NCBI RefSeq assembly: GCF_018130145.1
Contig: NZ_JAFCMB010000005.1
Location: forward strand, 372,001-436,000
Direction of reading: 5' to 3'
From: Bradyrhizobium sp. AUGA SZCCT0176
GTDB lineage: Bacteria > Pseudomonadota > Alphaproteobacteria > Rhizobiales > Xanthobacteraceae
Length of the DNA stretch: 64,000 nt
The notes under the pieces are model-generated. The model ran no database searches, was not told where the DNA came from, and saw nothing but the letters and a program-made list of their open reading frames with translations. Position 1 is the stretch's first letter. Every line of letters starts with the position of its first letter. Both the position numbers and the translations under genes were made by a program. Below are positions 8,358 to 16,531 of this stretch, in pieces.

Positions 8358-8624
8358 ATGTTCAAGACCATTTCCGCAGCGCTGCTTGCCGTATCGGTTC
8401 TCGCCGCACCCGCGCTGGCCGGTTCGCCCGGCAAGACCATGCACGCGCCGATCAGGGCGGAGCAGGCGAACGCGAAGTTCTTCAATGCCAATGCGCGGAT
8501 GGGCCGCCATCACCACAAGCATTATCGCCACCATCATCGCCACCACAAGCACATCGGCTTGCTGAAGACGCACACCACCCCGAAAGTCGTGATCAAGCAC
8601 GTTCCGCACGGCAAGCGCGGCTGA
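8358..8624 (+). CDS. Small secreted histidine-rich protein
   Basis: 88 residues. The signal peptide is cleaved near PALAG (residues 17-21). The mature part carries a dense His/Lys/Arg tract in its middle (HHHKHYRHHHRHHKH) that would bind divalent metals such as nickel, zinc or copper, and a basic tail. The ATG at 8358 has GAGGAG six bases upstream; a start six codons earlier lacks one. No recognised family. A role as periplasmic metal buffer is inference from composition alone. Confidence 0.65.
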   Translation: MFKTISAALLAVSVLAAPALAGSPGKTMHAPIRAEQANAKFFNANARMGRHHHKHYRHHHRHHKHIGLLKTHTTPKVVIKHVPHGKRG

Positions 8625-8815
8625 TAACTGATCCGCGGGCGCGGTTCGATCCCATTGCCCCCGACGCGCCGGTGGGTATCAGGCCAACCCACGCGCCATT
8701 GCTTCCCCAATGGCCGTGGGTTGGCGCCGTTTTCAGCGGTCCAATCCGGGCGCGATAACCGAGTTGCGAATTCCATTTCGGCGCCGCCCGGTCTAAGAGA
8801 TAGCCTCGGGGGCAG

Positions 8816-9253
8816 GTGGAAGACTTACGCTTGGGGACATCAGCAAAATTTGCGGCGACCGTGTTGCTGCCGATCGTGCTCGCGGCCTGTGCGGGCAGCG
8901 ACGAGGGCAGGAGCATCACCTATACCGACGACCGCGGCGTCTCCAATCAGCCGTTTCCCAACAATTACAAGGGCGAGATAGTCTCGTTCATGAAGACCTA
9001 TCTCAACAATCCGGTCGGCGTGCGTAACGCCGTGATGGCGGAGCCGATACAACGCGTCGTCGGGGGACGGCTGCGTTACGTCAGTTGCCTGCGCTTCAGC
9101 CCGCGCGATTCCGACGGCAATTACGCCGAACCGCGCGAACGCGCGATACTTTACGTCGATGGCCGGCTCGACCGCATTATTGAAAACGCCAGTGAGCCCT
9201 GCGCCGGTGCGGTCTATGCGCCATTCCCCGACCTGGAAAAGATGGCGCGGTAG
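8816..9253 (+). CDS. Small lipoprotein
   Basis: 145 residues from a GTG start. The N-terminus is a lipoprotein signal with lipobox VLAAC (Cys near residue 25). The rest is a compact domain without recognised signature (SFMKTYLNNPVGVRNAVMAEP, YVSCLRFSPRDSDGNY, AILYVDGRLDRIIENA) with two further Cys residues that could pair. Proteins of this look are frequent in Bradyrhizobium and are annotated only as hypothetical. The start is supported by GGGGGCAG upstream. Confidence 0.7.
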   Translation: MEDLRLGTSAKFAATVLLPIVLAACAGSDEGRSITYTDDRGVSNQPFPNNYKGEIVSFMKTYLNNPVGVRNAVMAEPIQRVVGGRLRYVSCLRFSPRDSDGNYAEPRERAILYVDGRLDRIIENASEPCAGAVYAPFPDLEKMAR

Positions 9254-9268
9254 CGATCAGCGCTCAGG

Positions 9269-9814
9269 TTACGCGCGTTGCTTTGCCACCGCGGGAGAGG
9301 GGCTTGCCGACGCGCCGGTCGGCCTATCCTGCATTGATTTGATCAGGTTGTTGCGCACCGTGACCACCGCCTTCTGCAGCTTGGGGAATTCCTCCGGTGA
9401 AAGCCCGGAAGCCTTCACCAGATTCCTTCCTCCGAGTTTTTCGCGGAGGCCGCGCCCGGCCTCGGTCAGGCTGACCAGCACCTGGCGTTCGTCGGCGGCA
9501 TCGCGCTGCCGGCGCAGATAACCCATCGTCTCGAGCTTCTTCAGGATCGGGGTCAGCGTGTTGGATTCGAGAAACAGCTTTTCGCCGAGACTTGAAACCG
9601 TCTGATTGTCGTTTTCCCACAACGCCACGATCGCAATGTATTGCGTGTAGGTGAGGCCGAGTTCATCGAGAAGCGGTTTGTAGGCCCGGCCAAAGGCGAG
9701 GTTGGCCGAATAGACCGCAAAGCACAGGAAGTCGGCGAGCTTGGGATCCGATGGCCGGGGATCCGCAGACGTTGGGCTCGACGATGTTGGGTTCGAAGAC
9801 TTGGTCGGTTTCAT
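9269..9814 (-). CDS. MarR-family transcriptional regulator, OhrR-like
   Basis: 181 residues: a Ser/Pro/Thr-rich head of about 22 residues, then a winged-helix MarR domain. Cys31 in DFLCFAVYSANLAFGRAYKPL sits where OhrR proteins carry their peroxide-sensing Cys, followed by LDELGLTYTQYIAIVALWE. The wing motif is RQRDAADERQVLVSLTEAG. The ATG at 9814 has GGGAG upstream and is preferred to a start 15 codons earlier. It is divergent from the Tat-exported hydrolase at 9965 with palindromes in the shared 150-bp region, so it probably represses that gene and itself, responding to an organic hydroperoxide or similar ligand. No ohr peroxidase is adjacent, so the physiological signal is open. Confidence 0.85.
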   Translation of the reverse strand: MKPTKSSNPTSSSPTSADPRPSDPKLADFLCFAVYSANLAFGRAYKPLLDELGLTYTQYIAIVALWENDNQTVSSLGEKLFLESNTLTPILKKLETMGYLRRQRDAADERQVLVSLTEAGRGLREKLGGRNLVKASGLSPEEFPKLQKAVVTVRNNLIKSMQDRPTGASASPSPAVAKQRA

Positions 9815-9871
9815 CCTGATGCTCCCGGACACACCTGAATCGTGACGTCCGGTGAGCATATATATCGGATA

Positions 9872-9882
9872 CGATTAAATCG
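9872..9882. promoter_or_regulatory. Short palindrome, possible secondary MarR site
   Basis: CGATT-A-AATCG, perfect, on the regulator side of the divergent region and sharing the AATCG core found inside the larger operator at 9925. Confidence 0.4.
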
Positions 9883-9888
9883 GAAGGG

Positions 9889-9916
9889 TTGACATCAGGA
9901 TTTATGACGCTAATTA
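9889..9916 (+). promoter_or_regulatory. Probable promoter of the hydrolase gene
   Basis: A consensus TTGACA at 9889-9894, with an AT-rich -10 region (TAATTA at 9911-9916) about 16 bp on. The best operator candidate lies directly downstream. Confidence 0.45.
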
Positions 9917-9924
9917 GATCGTGT

Positions 9925-9943
9925 TCGAATAAATCGTATTCGA
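9925..9943. promoter_or_regulatory. Likely MarR operator
   Basis: TCGAATA-AATCG-TATTCGA, seven-base perfect arms around a five-base centre. It lies between the putative -10 and the start codon of the hydrolase, in the region shared with the divergent MarR gene, as expected for repression by roadblock. Confidence 0.6.
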
Positions 9944-9964
9944 TGCATCTCGAAGGAGACCCAA

Positions 9965-11011
9965 ATGTCCGACACCATCAACCTTGGTCGCCGCCGTTTT
10001 CTTGGCGCCGCGGCCACGACGCTGGCAGCCGCCCAGTTCGCCCTGGCTGGCCCGGTCGGCGCCCAGTCCGGTAACGCCAAACCGGTGACGGCGATCAAGC
10101 CTGGGACGCACACGTCGTTTCCTGCCATCAAGCAGGTCAATGCCGGCCTCCTCAATGTCGGATACGCCGAAGCAGGACCCGCCGATGGTCCCCCGGTCAT
10201 CCTCCTGCACGGCTGGCCTTACGACATTCACGCCTTCGTCGACGTCGCGCCGATCCTGGCCTCGGCCGGCTTCCGGGTGATCGTCCCGCATCTGCGCGGC
10301 TACGGCAGCACGCGGTTTCTCTCCAGCGACACGCTCCGCAACGGCCAGCAGGGCGCGCTCGCCGTCGACGTCATTGATCTGATGGATGCGCTCAGGATCG
10401 AGAAGGCGGTCATCGCCGGCTTCGACTGGGGCGCGCGGACCGCCGACATCGTCGCGGCGATCTGGCCGCAGCGGGTCAAGGCGCTGGTCGCGGTGAGCGG
10501 CTATCTGATCGGCAGCCAGCAGGCCAACAAGGCGCCGCTGCCGCCGAAGGCAGAGCTTTCCTGGTGGTACCAGTATTATTTCACCACCGAGCGCGGCCGG
10601 GCCGGCTACGAAAGATATACCCGCGATTTTGCCCGGCTGATCTGGCAAACGGCTTCGCCGAAGTGGAATTTCGACGACGCGACCTTCGAGCGCAGCGCGG
10701 CCTCCCTCGACAACCCGGATCAGGTCGCCATTACGATCCACAATTATCGCTGGCGGCTCGGCTTGGCCGAGGGCGAGGCGAAATACGACGATCTGGAGAA
10801 GCGCCTCGCCGCATTCCCGGTGATCTCGGTGCCGTCAATCACCCTCGAAGGCGATGCCAATGGCGCCCCGCACCCCGATCCTGCCGCCTATGCCAAGAAG
10901 TTCTCAGGCAGATATGCACACCGCCTGATCACCGGGGGCATCGGGCACAATCTGCCCCAGGAGGCTCCGCAGGCGTTTGCCGAGGCGGTGATCGAGGTCG
11001 CCGGCTATTGA
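9965..11011 (+). CDS. Tat-exported alpha/beta hydrolase, epoxide-hydrolase type
   Basis: 348 residues. The twin-arginine signal RRRFLG at 9-14 and an Ala-rich stretch to about residue 34 indicate folded export. The hydrolase core has HGWP at 82-85 (oxyanion loop), the nucleophile elbow GFDWGAR with Asp154, and a late His in GGIGHNLPQEAP. An Asp nucleophile after HGWP is the pattern of epoxide hydrolases and haloalkane dehalogenases; substrate cannot be told. It is divergent from and probably controlled by the MarR protein. GAAGGAG stands before the ATG. Confidence 0.88.
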   Translation: MSDTINLGRRRFLGAAATTLAAAQFALAGPVGAQSGNAKPVTAIKPGTHTSFPAIKQVNAGLLNVGYAEAGPADGPPVILLHGWPYDIHAFVDVAPILASAGFRVIVPHLRGYGSTRFLSSDTLRNGQQGALAVDVIDLMDALRIEKAVIAGFDWGARTADIVAAIWPQRVKALVAVSGYLIGSQQANKAPLPPKAELSWWYQYYFTTERGRAGYERYTRDFARLIWQTASPKWNFDDATFERSAASLDNPDQVAITIHNYRWRLGLAEGEAKYDDLEKRLAAFPVISVPSITLEGDANGAPHPDPAAYAKKFSGRYAHRLITGGIGHNLPQEAPQAFAEAVIEVAGY

Positions 11012-11363
11012 GCCGGGACGGGCTTCCGGGAGCCTGAAATCGGGCATCCCGGAAACCCCGAATGGCGCACTCTAGCGGCGGGTCCTCCGGCTTAGCGGTG
11101 GGTCCTCCGGCTCGAAAAGATGAACGGAATTCAATCACTTTTTGGCGACCCTTGAACCTTGCCTTAGTTATCTCCGACATCAACAAAGCGGGATACCCGT
11201 CAGTTAACGCAGGAAAAAACCTTATATGCGAGGGAACTAAAGCGCTTTGTTGCCGCGCCGTCACAGTTGAGCACCGTCAGGTGCTCCGGCATTGCCGCAA
11301 AGCAACCTAATTGAGGTCACGTTGTTTGGCTTGATGACGGAACGTTAGTCACGGGGAATGAAG
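11012..11363. other. Intergenic, 350 bp, leader of the porin gene
   Basis: Contains a short degenerate tandem duplication at about 11071-11110 (GCGGCGGGTCCTCCGGCTT / GCGGTGGGTCCTCCGGCTC) and an AT-richer stretch before the porin gene that should hold its promoter. No gene is seen. Confidence 0.5.
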
Positions 11364-12077
11364 ATGAAAAAGATTTTGCTCGGCGCTGCCGCGCTGGCCG
11401 CAATGGCGGCTCCTGCTTTCGCGGCGGACATCCAGCCTCGCCCTTATACCAAGGCGCCGGCCTACACCGCGCCGGCGCTCGTCTATAACTGGACCGGTTT
11501 CTACATCGGCGGCCACGTCGGCGGGGCCTTTGCGGGCACCGACTCCCTGCAAAGCAGCGACGCGCGCTTCCTCGGCGGTGTGCAGGGCGGCTTCGACTAC
11601 CAGTTCGCGCCCAACTGGGTGGTGGGTGCCGAAGCCCAGTACAGCTGGCTGAACGGCGGCAGCAATAATGGCGTGCTGTTCCCGGGCGGTACGCTGGTGA
11701 CCAGCAATACCGACCAGCTCGGTTCGGTGACCGGCCGGGTCGGCTACACCTGGGGTCCGGCGCTGCTCTACGCCAAGGGCGGTTATGCCTGGCGGGACGG
11801 CAACAATCTCGGTGTCACCGTGGGCGGCCTGCCGGCGGGCTTTACCACCAACGGCAACCGCAAGGACGGCTACACGGTCGGCGGCGGTCTCGAATACATG
11901 TTCGCGCCCAACTGGTCGGCCAAGGCCGAGTACCAGTATTATGATTTCGGCAAGACCACCTTCACGGCTGGCCCCGCCGACATCACCGGCCAGAGCTTCC
12001 GGAACGACGAACACACCGTCAAGGTCGGCGTGAACTACCGGTTTGGCTGGGGTGGCCCCGCGGCCTCCAAATACTGA
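11364..12077 (+). CDS. Outer-membrane beta-barrel porin, Omp25/Omp31 type
   Basis: 237 residues. The signal peptide ends at AFA-AD. The mature start ADIQPRPYTKAP and the hallmark YNWTGFYIGGHVGG identify the Omp25/Omp31/RopB family of rhizobial eight-stranded barrels; alternating aromatic strands follow and the protein ends in KVGVNYRFGWGG. It sits in the outer membrane, giving structural stability or small-solute passage. The ATG at 11364 is six bases from GGGGA; the ATG two codons earlier is too close to it. A strong terminator follows. Confidence 0.88.
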   Translation: MKKILLGAAALAAMAAPAFAADIQPRPYTKAPAYTAPALVYNWTGFYIGGHVGGAFAGTDSLQSSDARFLGGVQGGFDYQFAPNWVVGAEAQYSWLNGGSNNGVLFPGGTLVTSNTDQLGSVTGRVGYTWGPALLYAKGGYAWRDGNNLGVTVGGLPAGFTTNGNRKDGYTVGGGLEYMFAPNWSAKAEYQYYDFGKTTFTAGPADITGQSFRNDEHTVKVGVNYRFGWGGPAASKY

Positions 12078-12104
12078 CGGGCTTGCTACGTAACCAGACG
12101 AGAA

Positions 12105-12134
12105 AAGGCCGGCGGGAAGCCGGCCTTTTTTTTT
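12105..12134 (+). terminator. Intrinsic terminator of the porin gene
   Basis: AAGGCCGGC pairs perfectly with GCCGGCCTT around GGGAA and runs into nine T residues. Confidence 0.9.
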
Positions 12135-12267
12135 CAGGAGGCGCTGCAGGAGGGCACGAACGGCTATCCGCAGCTGTTGGCACCCCGCAAAAATAATTTT
12201 CGCGGTGCACGCAACTTTTTGTCATCTTCGGCTATTATGGTCCAGTCGGCTGGTTGGACAATCAAAC

Positions 12268-12507
12268 ATGCGTGCTTTTGCGTTAGGGCTGATATTTTCC
12301 GCAGCGTCGCTGCCATGCCTTGCTCAGACTGTCCTGAAATCAGAACCGCTCATCCTTGCTCCCTATGAAATCGCCTTCGTGCAGGACGCCAACTGTCCGG
12401 TCGGGAAGGTGCTCAAGGTGACCGGCGCGATCAGGGGACTGAACCGTCGCAAGGCTTGCGTCGTGCTCGCCTCGGAACAGGCTTCACTGGCAGCCGCGAC
12501 GCCTTAA
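12268..12507 (+). CDS. Small secreted protein resembling the DUF6719 group
   Basis: 79 residues with a signal peptide ending at PCLAQ. The mature part (VLKSEPLILAPYEIAFVQDANCPVGKVLKVTG) carries the D-x-x-C-P-x-G-K pattern I associate with this small family in Bradyrhizobium, with a second Cys near the end that could form a disulphide. Function unknown. The start at 12268 is chosen because the signal peptide begins there; no strong ribosome site is visible. Confidence 0.6.
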   Translation: MRAFALGLIFSAASLPCLAQTVLKSEPLILAPYEIAFVQDANCPVGKVLKVTGAIRGLNRRKACVVLASEQASLAAATP

Positions 12508-12600
12508 GAAGGCGATCGTTCGATTTTTTCCTCCGGCCGTAAGGCGGGGCCGGTCGCCTGCGCCTCTATCTCCGCCAGCAATACCCGCGAAGCGGCTGCG

Positions 12601-12864
12601 TCAGGCCGCTTTCGAACCCAACTGCAGCACCGATCGGGCGTCGCGCTCGGCCTCGGCCTTGTTGCGCGCCGGATCTTCGTCCGGGTCCGGCTGGCAGGGC
12701 CTGATTTCGTAGTCATTGTCCAGCACCGGTCGCGGTTCGGATCTTTCCTCATCGGAAACCGCATCGACCACGAGCCCCGACTGTCGGGCCAGCCTCCAGA
12801 CATCGGCCTCGGTCGGATAGGCCTTGCTCAGCTTGGCCTCTTGGCAGAACAGCGCGTAGGGCAT
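12601..12864 (-). CDS. Conserved small hydrophilic protein
   Basis: 87 residues, acidic and without signal or membrane segment (MPYALFCQEAKLSKAYPTE, then ADVWRLARQSGLVVD and a Pro/Asp/Glu-rich tail). I recall close relatives as lineage-specific hypotheticals in Bradyrhizobium. The ATG at 12864 has GGAG nine bases before it. No function can be assigned. Confidence 0.6.
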   Translation of the reverse strand: MPYALFCQEAKLSKAYPTEADVWRLARQSGLVVDAVSDEERSEPRPVLDNDYEIRPCQPDPDEDPARNKAEAERDARSVLQLGSKAA

Positions 12865-13072
12865 GCAGGGGGGCTCCAAGAAAAACGGTCAACGTTGCAG
12901 CCCCATTTGGGTTTCAGGCTTGGCTGCTATGCCATTCCTTCAGAGCTCGGGAAGGCAAAAATGGTCCGTTTCGGCGGTATTTTGGCGGAGTCCCTGAGTC
13001 GTAAACGAGTCATGAATCCCGGAAAAAAGAATCCCCGAGACTCCTCGGCTAGAATCGCTGGATGTTTCGGCC

Positions 13073-13183
13073 ATGAGAACGATCCTCCAGACCCACTCCT
13101 GCGAGCGTGTCCAACTCACGCTCACGGTCGCGCTGCTGGTGGCTTGCGCGGCCAACATCGCGCTGGTCTACGCCTGGCTGTAA
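13073..13183 (+). CDS. Possible 36-residue single-span membrane protein
   Basis: ATG to TAA, 36 codons. An N-terminal polar part (MRTILQTHSCERVQ) is followed by one hydrophobic segment (LTLTVALLVACAANIALVYAWL). Composition and codon choice look coding, but the ribosome site is weak and there is no family support. Confidence 0.4.
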   Translation: MRTILQTHSCERVQLTLTVALLVACAANIALVYAWL

Positions 13184-13220
13184 CGGCCTAGTTCGGCTTG
13201 AGCCGAACAGGCTTCTTTTT

Positions 13221-13269
13221 TGACGCGTTTTCTTCACGTGAACCGGGGTCCACTTCGCTTGAAAACGCT
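13221..13269 (-). repeat. Short hairpin repeat, copy R1 (about 49 bp)
   Basis: Read on the minus strand it is AGCGTTTTCAAGCGAAGTGG followed by ACCCCGGTTCACGTGAAGAA and AACGCGTCA; GCGTTTTC and GAAAACGC pair. Same family as 14581, 49432 and a partial copy at 28101. Confidence 0.75.
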
Positions 13270-13366
13270 ATGTCGATTGACCTCGCGTCCAATCCACCCA
13301 TCATGCAGACAATAAAGCGGGCCGCGGCGAGCGGCCCGACGACGACATTGCAGGGACGGGGTGGGA

Positions 13367-13735
13367 ATGATCGAGACGCTGCAAGCGCGGGTCAATGGCG
13401 ATGCGGGACTGGTCCGGCGCGGCCGCTATCTCACGACCAGCTTCCTACTTGAGGTCGGCCAGTCAGCCTTTCTGATTTCGATCCATGAGGGCCGAATCGT
13501 GTCGGTGACGCCAGGGCCGCTGGTGATGCCGTCTTCGGCCTTCGCGCTTCGCGCCTCCGAGGAGGAATGGAAGAAATTCTGGAGCGAGCGCCCGCCGCCG
13601 GGCTCCAACGATTTGCTGGCGCTGATCAAGCGGCGCGTGCTGAGGGCTGAAGGCGATCTTCAGATCTTCATGGCCCATCTGCGTTACTTCAAGGAAGCGC
13701 TGGCCAAGCTCCGCGCTACGGGAGCCGCCGCATGA
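13367..13735 (+). CDS. Small protein, possibly SCP2 (sterol-carrier)-like
   Basis: 122 residues, cytosolic. The order of segments (LVRRGRYLTTSFLLEVGQSA, LISIHEGRIVSVTPG, FALRASEEEWKKFW, ALIKRRVLRAEGDLQIFMAHL) resembles small SCP2-fold lipid-binding proteins, where a strand with a hydrophobic ligand is followed by a helix ending W-x-x-F. This is a pattern match by eye. It overlaps the next gene by four bases (ATGA), so the two are translationally coupled and the hydrolase may act on a ligand held by this protein. A GTG two codons upstream is an alternative start. Confidence 0.65.
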   Translation: MIETLQARVNGDAGLVRRGRYLTTSFLLEVGQSAFLISIHEGRIVSVTPGPLVMPSSAFALRASEEEWKKFWSERPPPGSNDLLALIKRRVLRAEGDLQIFMAHLRYFKEALAKLRATGAAA

Positions 13736-14580
13736 GCGCGAGGTTCGAGCCTATCGTCGGCCGCTACATGCATCTGGAATTGTTCGGCCGGCCGCACCGC
13801 ATCTATGTCGAGCAAGCGGGCGAGGGCACGCCGTTACTGTGCCTGCACACCGCGGGCAGCGATGGCCGGCAATACCGCGCGCTGATGAACGACGCGCGCG
13901 TCACCTCAAAACATCGCGTGATCGCCTTCGACATGCCCTGGCACGGCAAATCCTCGCCGCCGGCTGGCTGGCACGAGGAGGAATACCAGCTGACCTCGGC
14001 GCAATACACGACCATGGTCCTGGAAATTTCGGCGGCACTCGAGCTCGACAAGCCGATCCTGATCGGCTGCTCGATCGGCGGCCGCATCGCGCTGCATCTG
14101 GCGCTCGAACACCCCGAGCGCTTTCGCGCCATCATCGGCCTGCAGGCCGGCGCGCATGTCGATCCCTATTACGATTTGAATTTCCTGCACCGGCCGGATG
14201 TGCATGGCGGCGAGGTCTGCGGCGCCATCGTCTCCGGACTGGTGGGCCCCGATGCGCCGGACAGCGAGCGCTGGGAAACGATCTGGCACTATATGCAGGG
14301 CGGGCCCGGCGTCTTCAAAGGCGATCTCTATTTCTACAAGCTTGACGGCGACATCCGCGGCCGCGTCGCAGAGATCGACACCGGGCGTTGTCCGCTGTTT
14401 CTGCTGTCCGGCGAGTATGATTACTCCTGCACCCCGGAGGAGACGCTTGATGTGGCGAACAGCATCAGGGGTTGTGAAGTCACCATCATGAAGGGGCTCG
14501 GCCACTTCCCGATGAGCGAAAATCCGGAGCTGTTTCTGACGCACCTGCTGCCGGTGCTGGAGAAGATCGGCAGGGCCTAA
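13732..14580 (+). CDS. Alpha/beta hydrolase
   Basis: 282 residues, cytosolic. Oxyanion loop LHTAGSDGRQY at 38-48, nucleophile elbow GCSIGGR with Ser114, acid probably Asp232 in SGEYDYSC, and base His258 in GLGHFPMSENP. The complete triad and the long cap region between about 150 and 215 fit an esterase, lactonase or C-C hydrolase; the substrate is unknown. It overlaps the SCP2-like gene by four bases, pointing to a hydrophobic or CoA-linked substrate (inference). Confidence 0.85.
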   Translation: MSARFEPIVGRYMHLELFGRPHRIYVEQAGEGTPLLCLHTAGSDGRQYRALMNDARVTSKHRVIAFDMPWHGKSSPPAGWHEEEYQLTSAQYTTMVLEISAALELDKPILIGCSIGGRIALHLALEHPERFRAIIGLQAGAHVDPYYDLNFLHRPDVHGGEVCGAIVSGLVGPDAPDSERWETIWHYMQGGPGVFKGDLYFYKLDGDIRGRVAEIDTGRCPLFLLSGEYDYSCTPEETLDVANSIRGCEVTIMKGLGHFPMSENPELFLTHLLPVLEKIGRA

Positions 14581-14631
14581 AGGGTTTTCAAGCGAAGTGG
14601 ATTCCGGTTCGCGTTAAGAAAACCCGTCAAA
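14581..14631 (+). repeat. Short hairpin repeat, copy R2
   Basis: GGGTTTTCAAGCGAAGTGG, then ATTCCGGTTCGCGTTAAGAA and AACCCGTCAA; GGGTTTTC and GAAAACCC pair. Both arms changed together relative to the GCGTTTTC/GAAAACGC of the other copies, so the pairing is preserved. It starts directly after the hydrolase stop codon. Confidence 0.75.
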
Positions 14632-14667
14632 CAAAAGGACCTGAAACCAGAGGACCTGGGCGAACGG

Positions 14668-15078
14668 CTATTTGCCCCGCGGCGGCGGTCCGGTGTCTTC
14701 GTGCAGCGCGGCGTGGACCTTGGCCATGGTGGCGCTGCAATAGGCCTCGCGCTCGCGGTTGAAGCGCTCCTGATGCGCGCGGAAATTGGCGACACGGGCG
14801 CGGATCTCGGACTGGAAGTCGACCTTGGGCTCGGGACGTGCGCTCTGGACCGGCTTCGGCGGCGCGACGGAGATGGTTTCAGCCAGCATCGCCTCGATGT
14901 CAGGCATCGACACCGCGGGCGTGGCTTTGGGCACGTCAAAGCTAGCGGGCGCTTCCGGGCTTACGAAAGAGGCCGGATTCGCGAGGAATTGCGCGGCGTC
15001 CGGCTTCTTTCCGGTCACCGATTGCACGAATGCCATCGTCTGCGCGATCAGGAGGTCGCGTTCTTTCATCCATTTCAT
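14668..15078 (-). CDS. Conserved hypothetical protein
   Basis: 136 residues, cytosolic. The N-terminal helix MKWMKERDLLIAQTMAFVQ is followed by a Pro/Ala-rich stretch (about 30-85) and a charged C-terminal helix (IRARVANFRAHQERFNRERE). GAGGTG stands before the ATG. It looks like a lineage-specific protein with a helical scaffold; no function recognised. Confidence 0.6.
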   Translation of the reverse strand: MKWMKERDLLIAQTMAFVQSVTGKKPDAAQFLANPASFVSPEAPASFDVPKATPAVSMPDIEAMLAETISVAPPKPVQSARPEPKVDFQSEIRARVANFRAHQERFNREREAYCSATMAKVHAALHEDTGPPPRGK

Positions 15079-15363
15079 CGCACACCTCAGCCTAAATCAT
15101 TCCAGCAAAAGGCCTTTGTGGAATCAAGTGCAAGTGTTGAACTTGGCTAATGAAGGCATTCGATTTGCCGGCGAGGTGACAAAAGGGCGACACAACAGTG
15201 GGGATACGCTGCGTAGCGCCTCCGCCAGCGGGTATCGGGGCGCCGCTGGGCCCAGACACAAAATGGCGAAACAACCCCATGCAAAGCAGAATAGGCAACT
15301 CGCAGCCCGGGTGTGCCTTGCGTAAGGCATGAGGAAACAGGGTCGGCCGTCACAGCCCGACCC

Positions 15364-15657
15364 TCAGCGCTCGCGTGGATTGGTGTTGGGCACGAACGGC
15401 GCGCCGATCACCCGGACCGGCGTTTGGTCGACAAGACGGGCCGGTTGCCGAGCCGCGGGCGAAGCCGCGGCGGCGTTGGACGACGACGAAGACGTCGCGG
15501 CGGCCGACGACGACGATGTCGCGGCGGCATAGACCGGCCTGGTTTTGCTCACGGCGGAGGCGGGTTCCCAAAAGCCAGCGGTGCCTGCGATCACAGCGCT
15601 CACCAGCGTCACGCCGGTGAGCAACACCAGATTGCAGTTTTCTTCCCGAATTCTCAT
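15364..15657 (-). CDS. Small Ser/Ala-rich exported or anchored protein
   Basis: 97 residues. A hydrophobic segment at about 9-27 (NLVLLTGVTLVSAVIAGTAG) acts as signal or anchor, followed by a low-complexity Ser/Ala tract (about 43-65) and a basic tail. The ATG at 15657 is chosen because it directly precedes the signal segment; the longer open frame upstream lacks protein character. Function unknown. Confidence 0.5.
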   Translation of the reverse strand: MRIREENCNLVLLTGVTLVSAVIAGTAGFWEPASAVSKTRPVYAAATSSSSAAATSSSSSNAAAASPAARQPARLVDQTPVRVIGAPFVPNTNPRER

Positions 15658-15768
15658 GCAGCAAAAACGTGACCGGCCGGGGTTGGTTCCGGGAGGCCAC
15701 GGGAACCCAAAATGCCGCAGGTATCGGATGGAACAAAGATTAAATGTGCACTTCGTAACACAGGGCGC

Positions 15769-15793
15769 GGAACGATTCCCGCGTTGCAACGTA
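15769..15793 (+). promoter_or_regulatory. Possible EcfG (general stress sigma) promoter
   Basis: GGAAC at 15769-15773, a 16-bp spacer, then CGTA at 15790-15793, one base away from the GGAAC-N16/17-CGTT consensus. It lies 35 bp before the small gene at 15828. Confidence 0.4.
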
Positions 15794-15827
15794 AGGTCTG
15801 CGGACAGGCAAGCGGGAGATAACAGCG

Positions 15828-16016
15828 GTGGTGGGCAGGCAGTATCTGACGCGTCAGGCAACTACGCTTCTCAAATTCGCACGGACAGTCACGGACCCGA
15901 ATGTGGCAGCGGGTCTGGTCGAGAAGGCCGCTGATCTCAAATCCCGGGTCGATGATCCGAATCGGTCGGACAAGAGTCCGAGAGCGCCGGATGTCGAGCG
16001 GATCAGCAGTCGATAG
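15828..16016 (+). CDS. Small conserved hypothetical protein
   Basis: 62 residues from a GTG start with GGGAG about ten bases upstream. A helical N-terminal half (RQATTLLKFARTVTDPNVAA, then GLVEKAADLKSRV) is followed by a polar Pro/Arg/Ser tail. I recall similar small proteins as recurrent hypotheticals in Bradyrhizobium. A near-consensus general-stress promoter upstream suggests stress induction. Confidence 0.6.
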   Translation: MVGRQYLTRQATTLLKFARTVTDPNVAAGLVEKAADLKSRVDDPNRSDKSPRAPDVERISSR

Positions 16017-16213
16017 CTCGGCTACGCCGCCATGCTGGAAGGCCGCAGAATCTGCGTTCCCAAGCAGACGCGCGATCGACGAACCGCATTCCGGAACTCT
16101 GCTGAATCACCGGAACAGAACTCCGTTTCCCAAAAATGCAAAAACTAACCTGGGCAAGTTCCTGCAACAGGCTCGCTCGGCACGCGTTAACCCGGCAACG
16201 GAAAGGAGCGCAC

Positions 16214-16489
16214 ATGCGAAAGATAGCACTCACTCTCGCGGCCGTTGCCGCGCTTGCGACAACCGCTGTCGTCAACTCGCCGGCCGAGGCCCGCGGCGGG
16301 CGTAACGCGGCGATCGGCTTCGGTGTGGCCGCAGGCGTGCTGGGCGCCGCCGCGGCAGCCAACGCCTACAACAGTGGCTACCATTATGGACCGAGGTACG
16401 GCTATTACGGCGGTGGGCCGTACGGCTATTACGACGATGGCCCGCGATACTATCGCCGCCACTATCATCGACACTACCATCATTGGTAA
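16214..16489 (+). CDS. Small secreted Gly/Tyr/His-rich protein
   Basis: 91 residues. The signal peptide ends near SPAEA (residue 25); then a Gly/Ala-rich hydrophobic stretch (IGFGVAAGVLGAAAAANAY) and a tail of Tyr, Gly, His and Arg (PRYGYYGGGPYGYYDDGPRY, YHRHYHHW). AAGGAG stands before the ATG. Proteins of this composition are common exported hypotheticals in Bradyrhizobiaceae. A terminator follows at once, so it is a single-gene unit. Confidence 0.75.
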   Translation: MRKIALTLAAVAALATTAVVNSPAEARGGRNAAIGFGVAAGVLGAAAAANAYNSGYHYGPRYGYYGGGPYGYYDDGPRYYRRHYHRHYHHW

Positions 16490-16496
16490 CGAAGAG

Positions 16497-16519
16497 GCCC
16501 GGAGCAATCCGGGCTTTTT
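16497..16519 (+). terminator. Intrinsic terminator
   Basis: GCCCGGA pairs with TCCGGGC around GCAA, followed by five T residues. Confidence 0.85.
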
Positions 16520-16531
16520 CTTATGCGCTGT

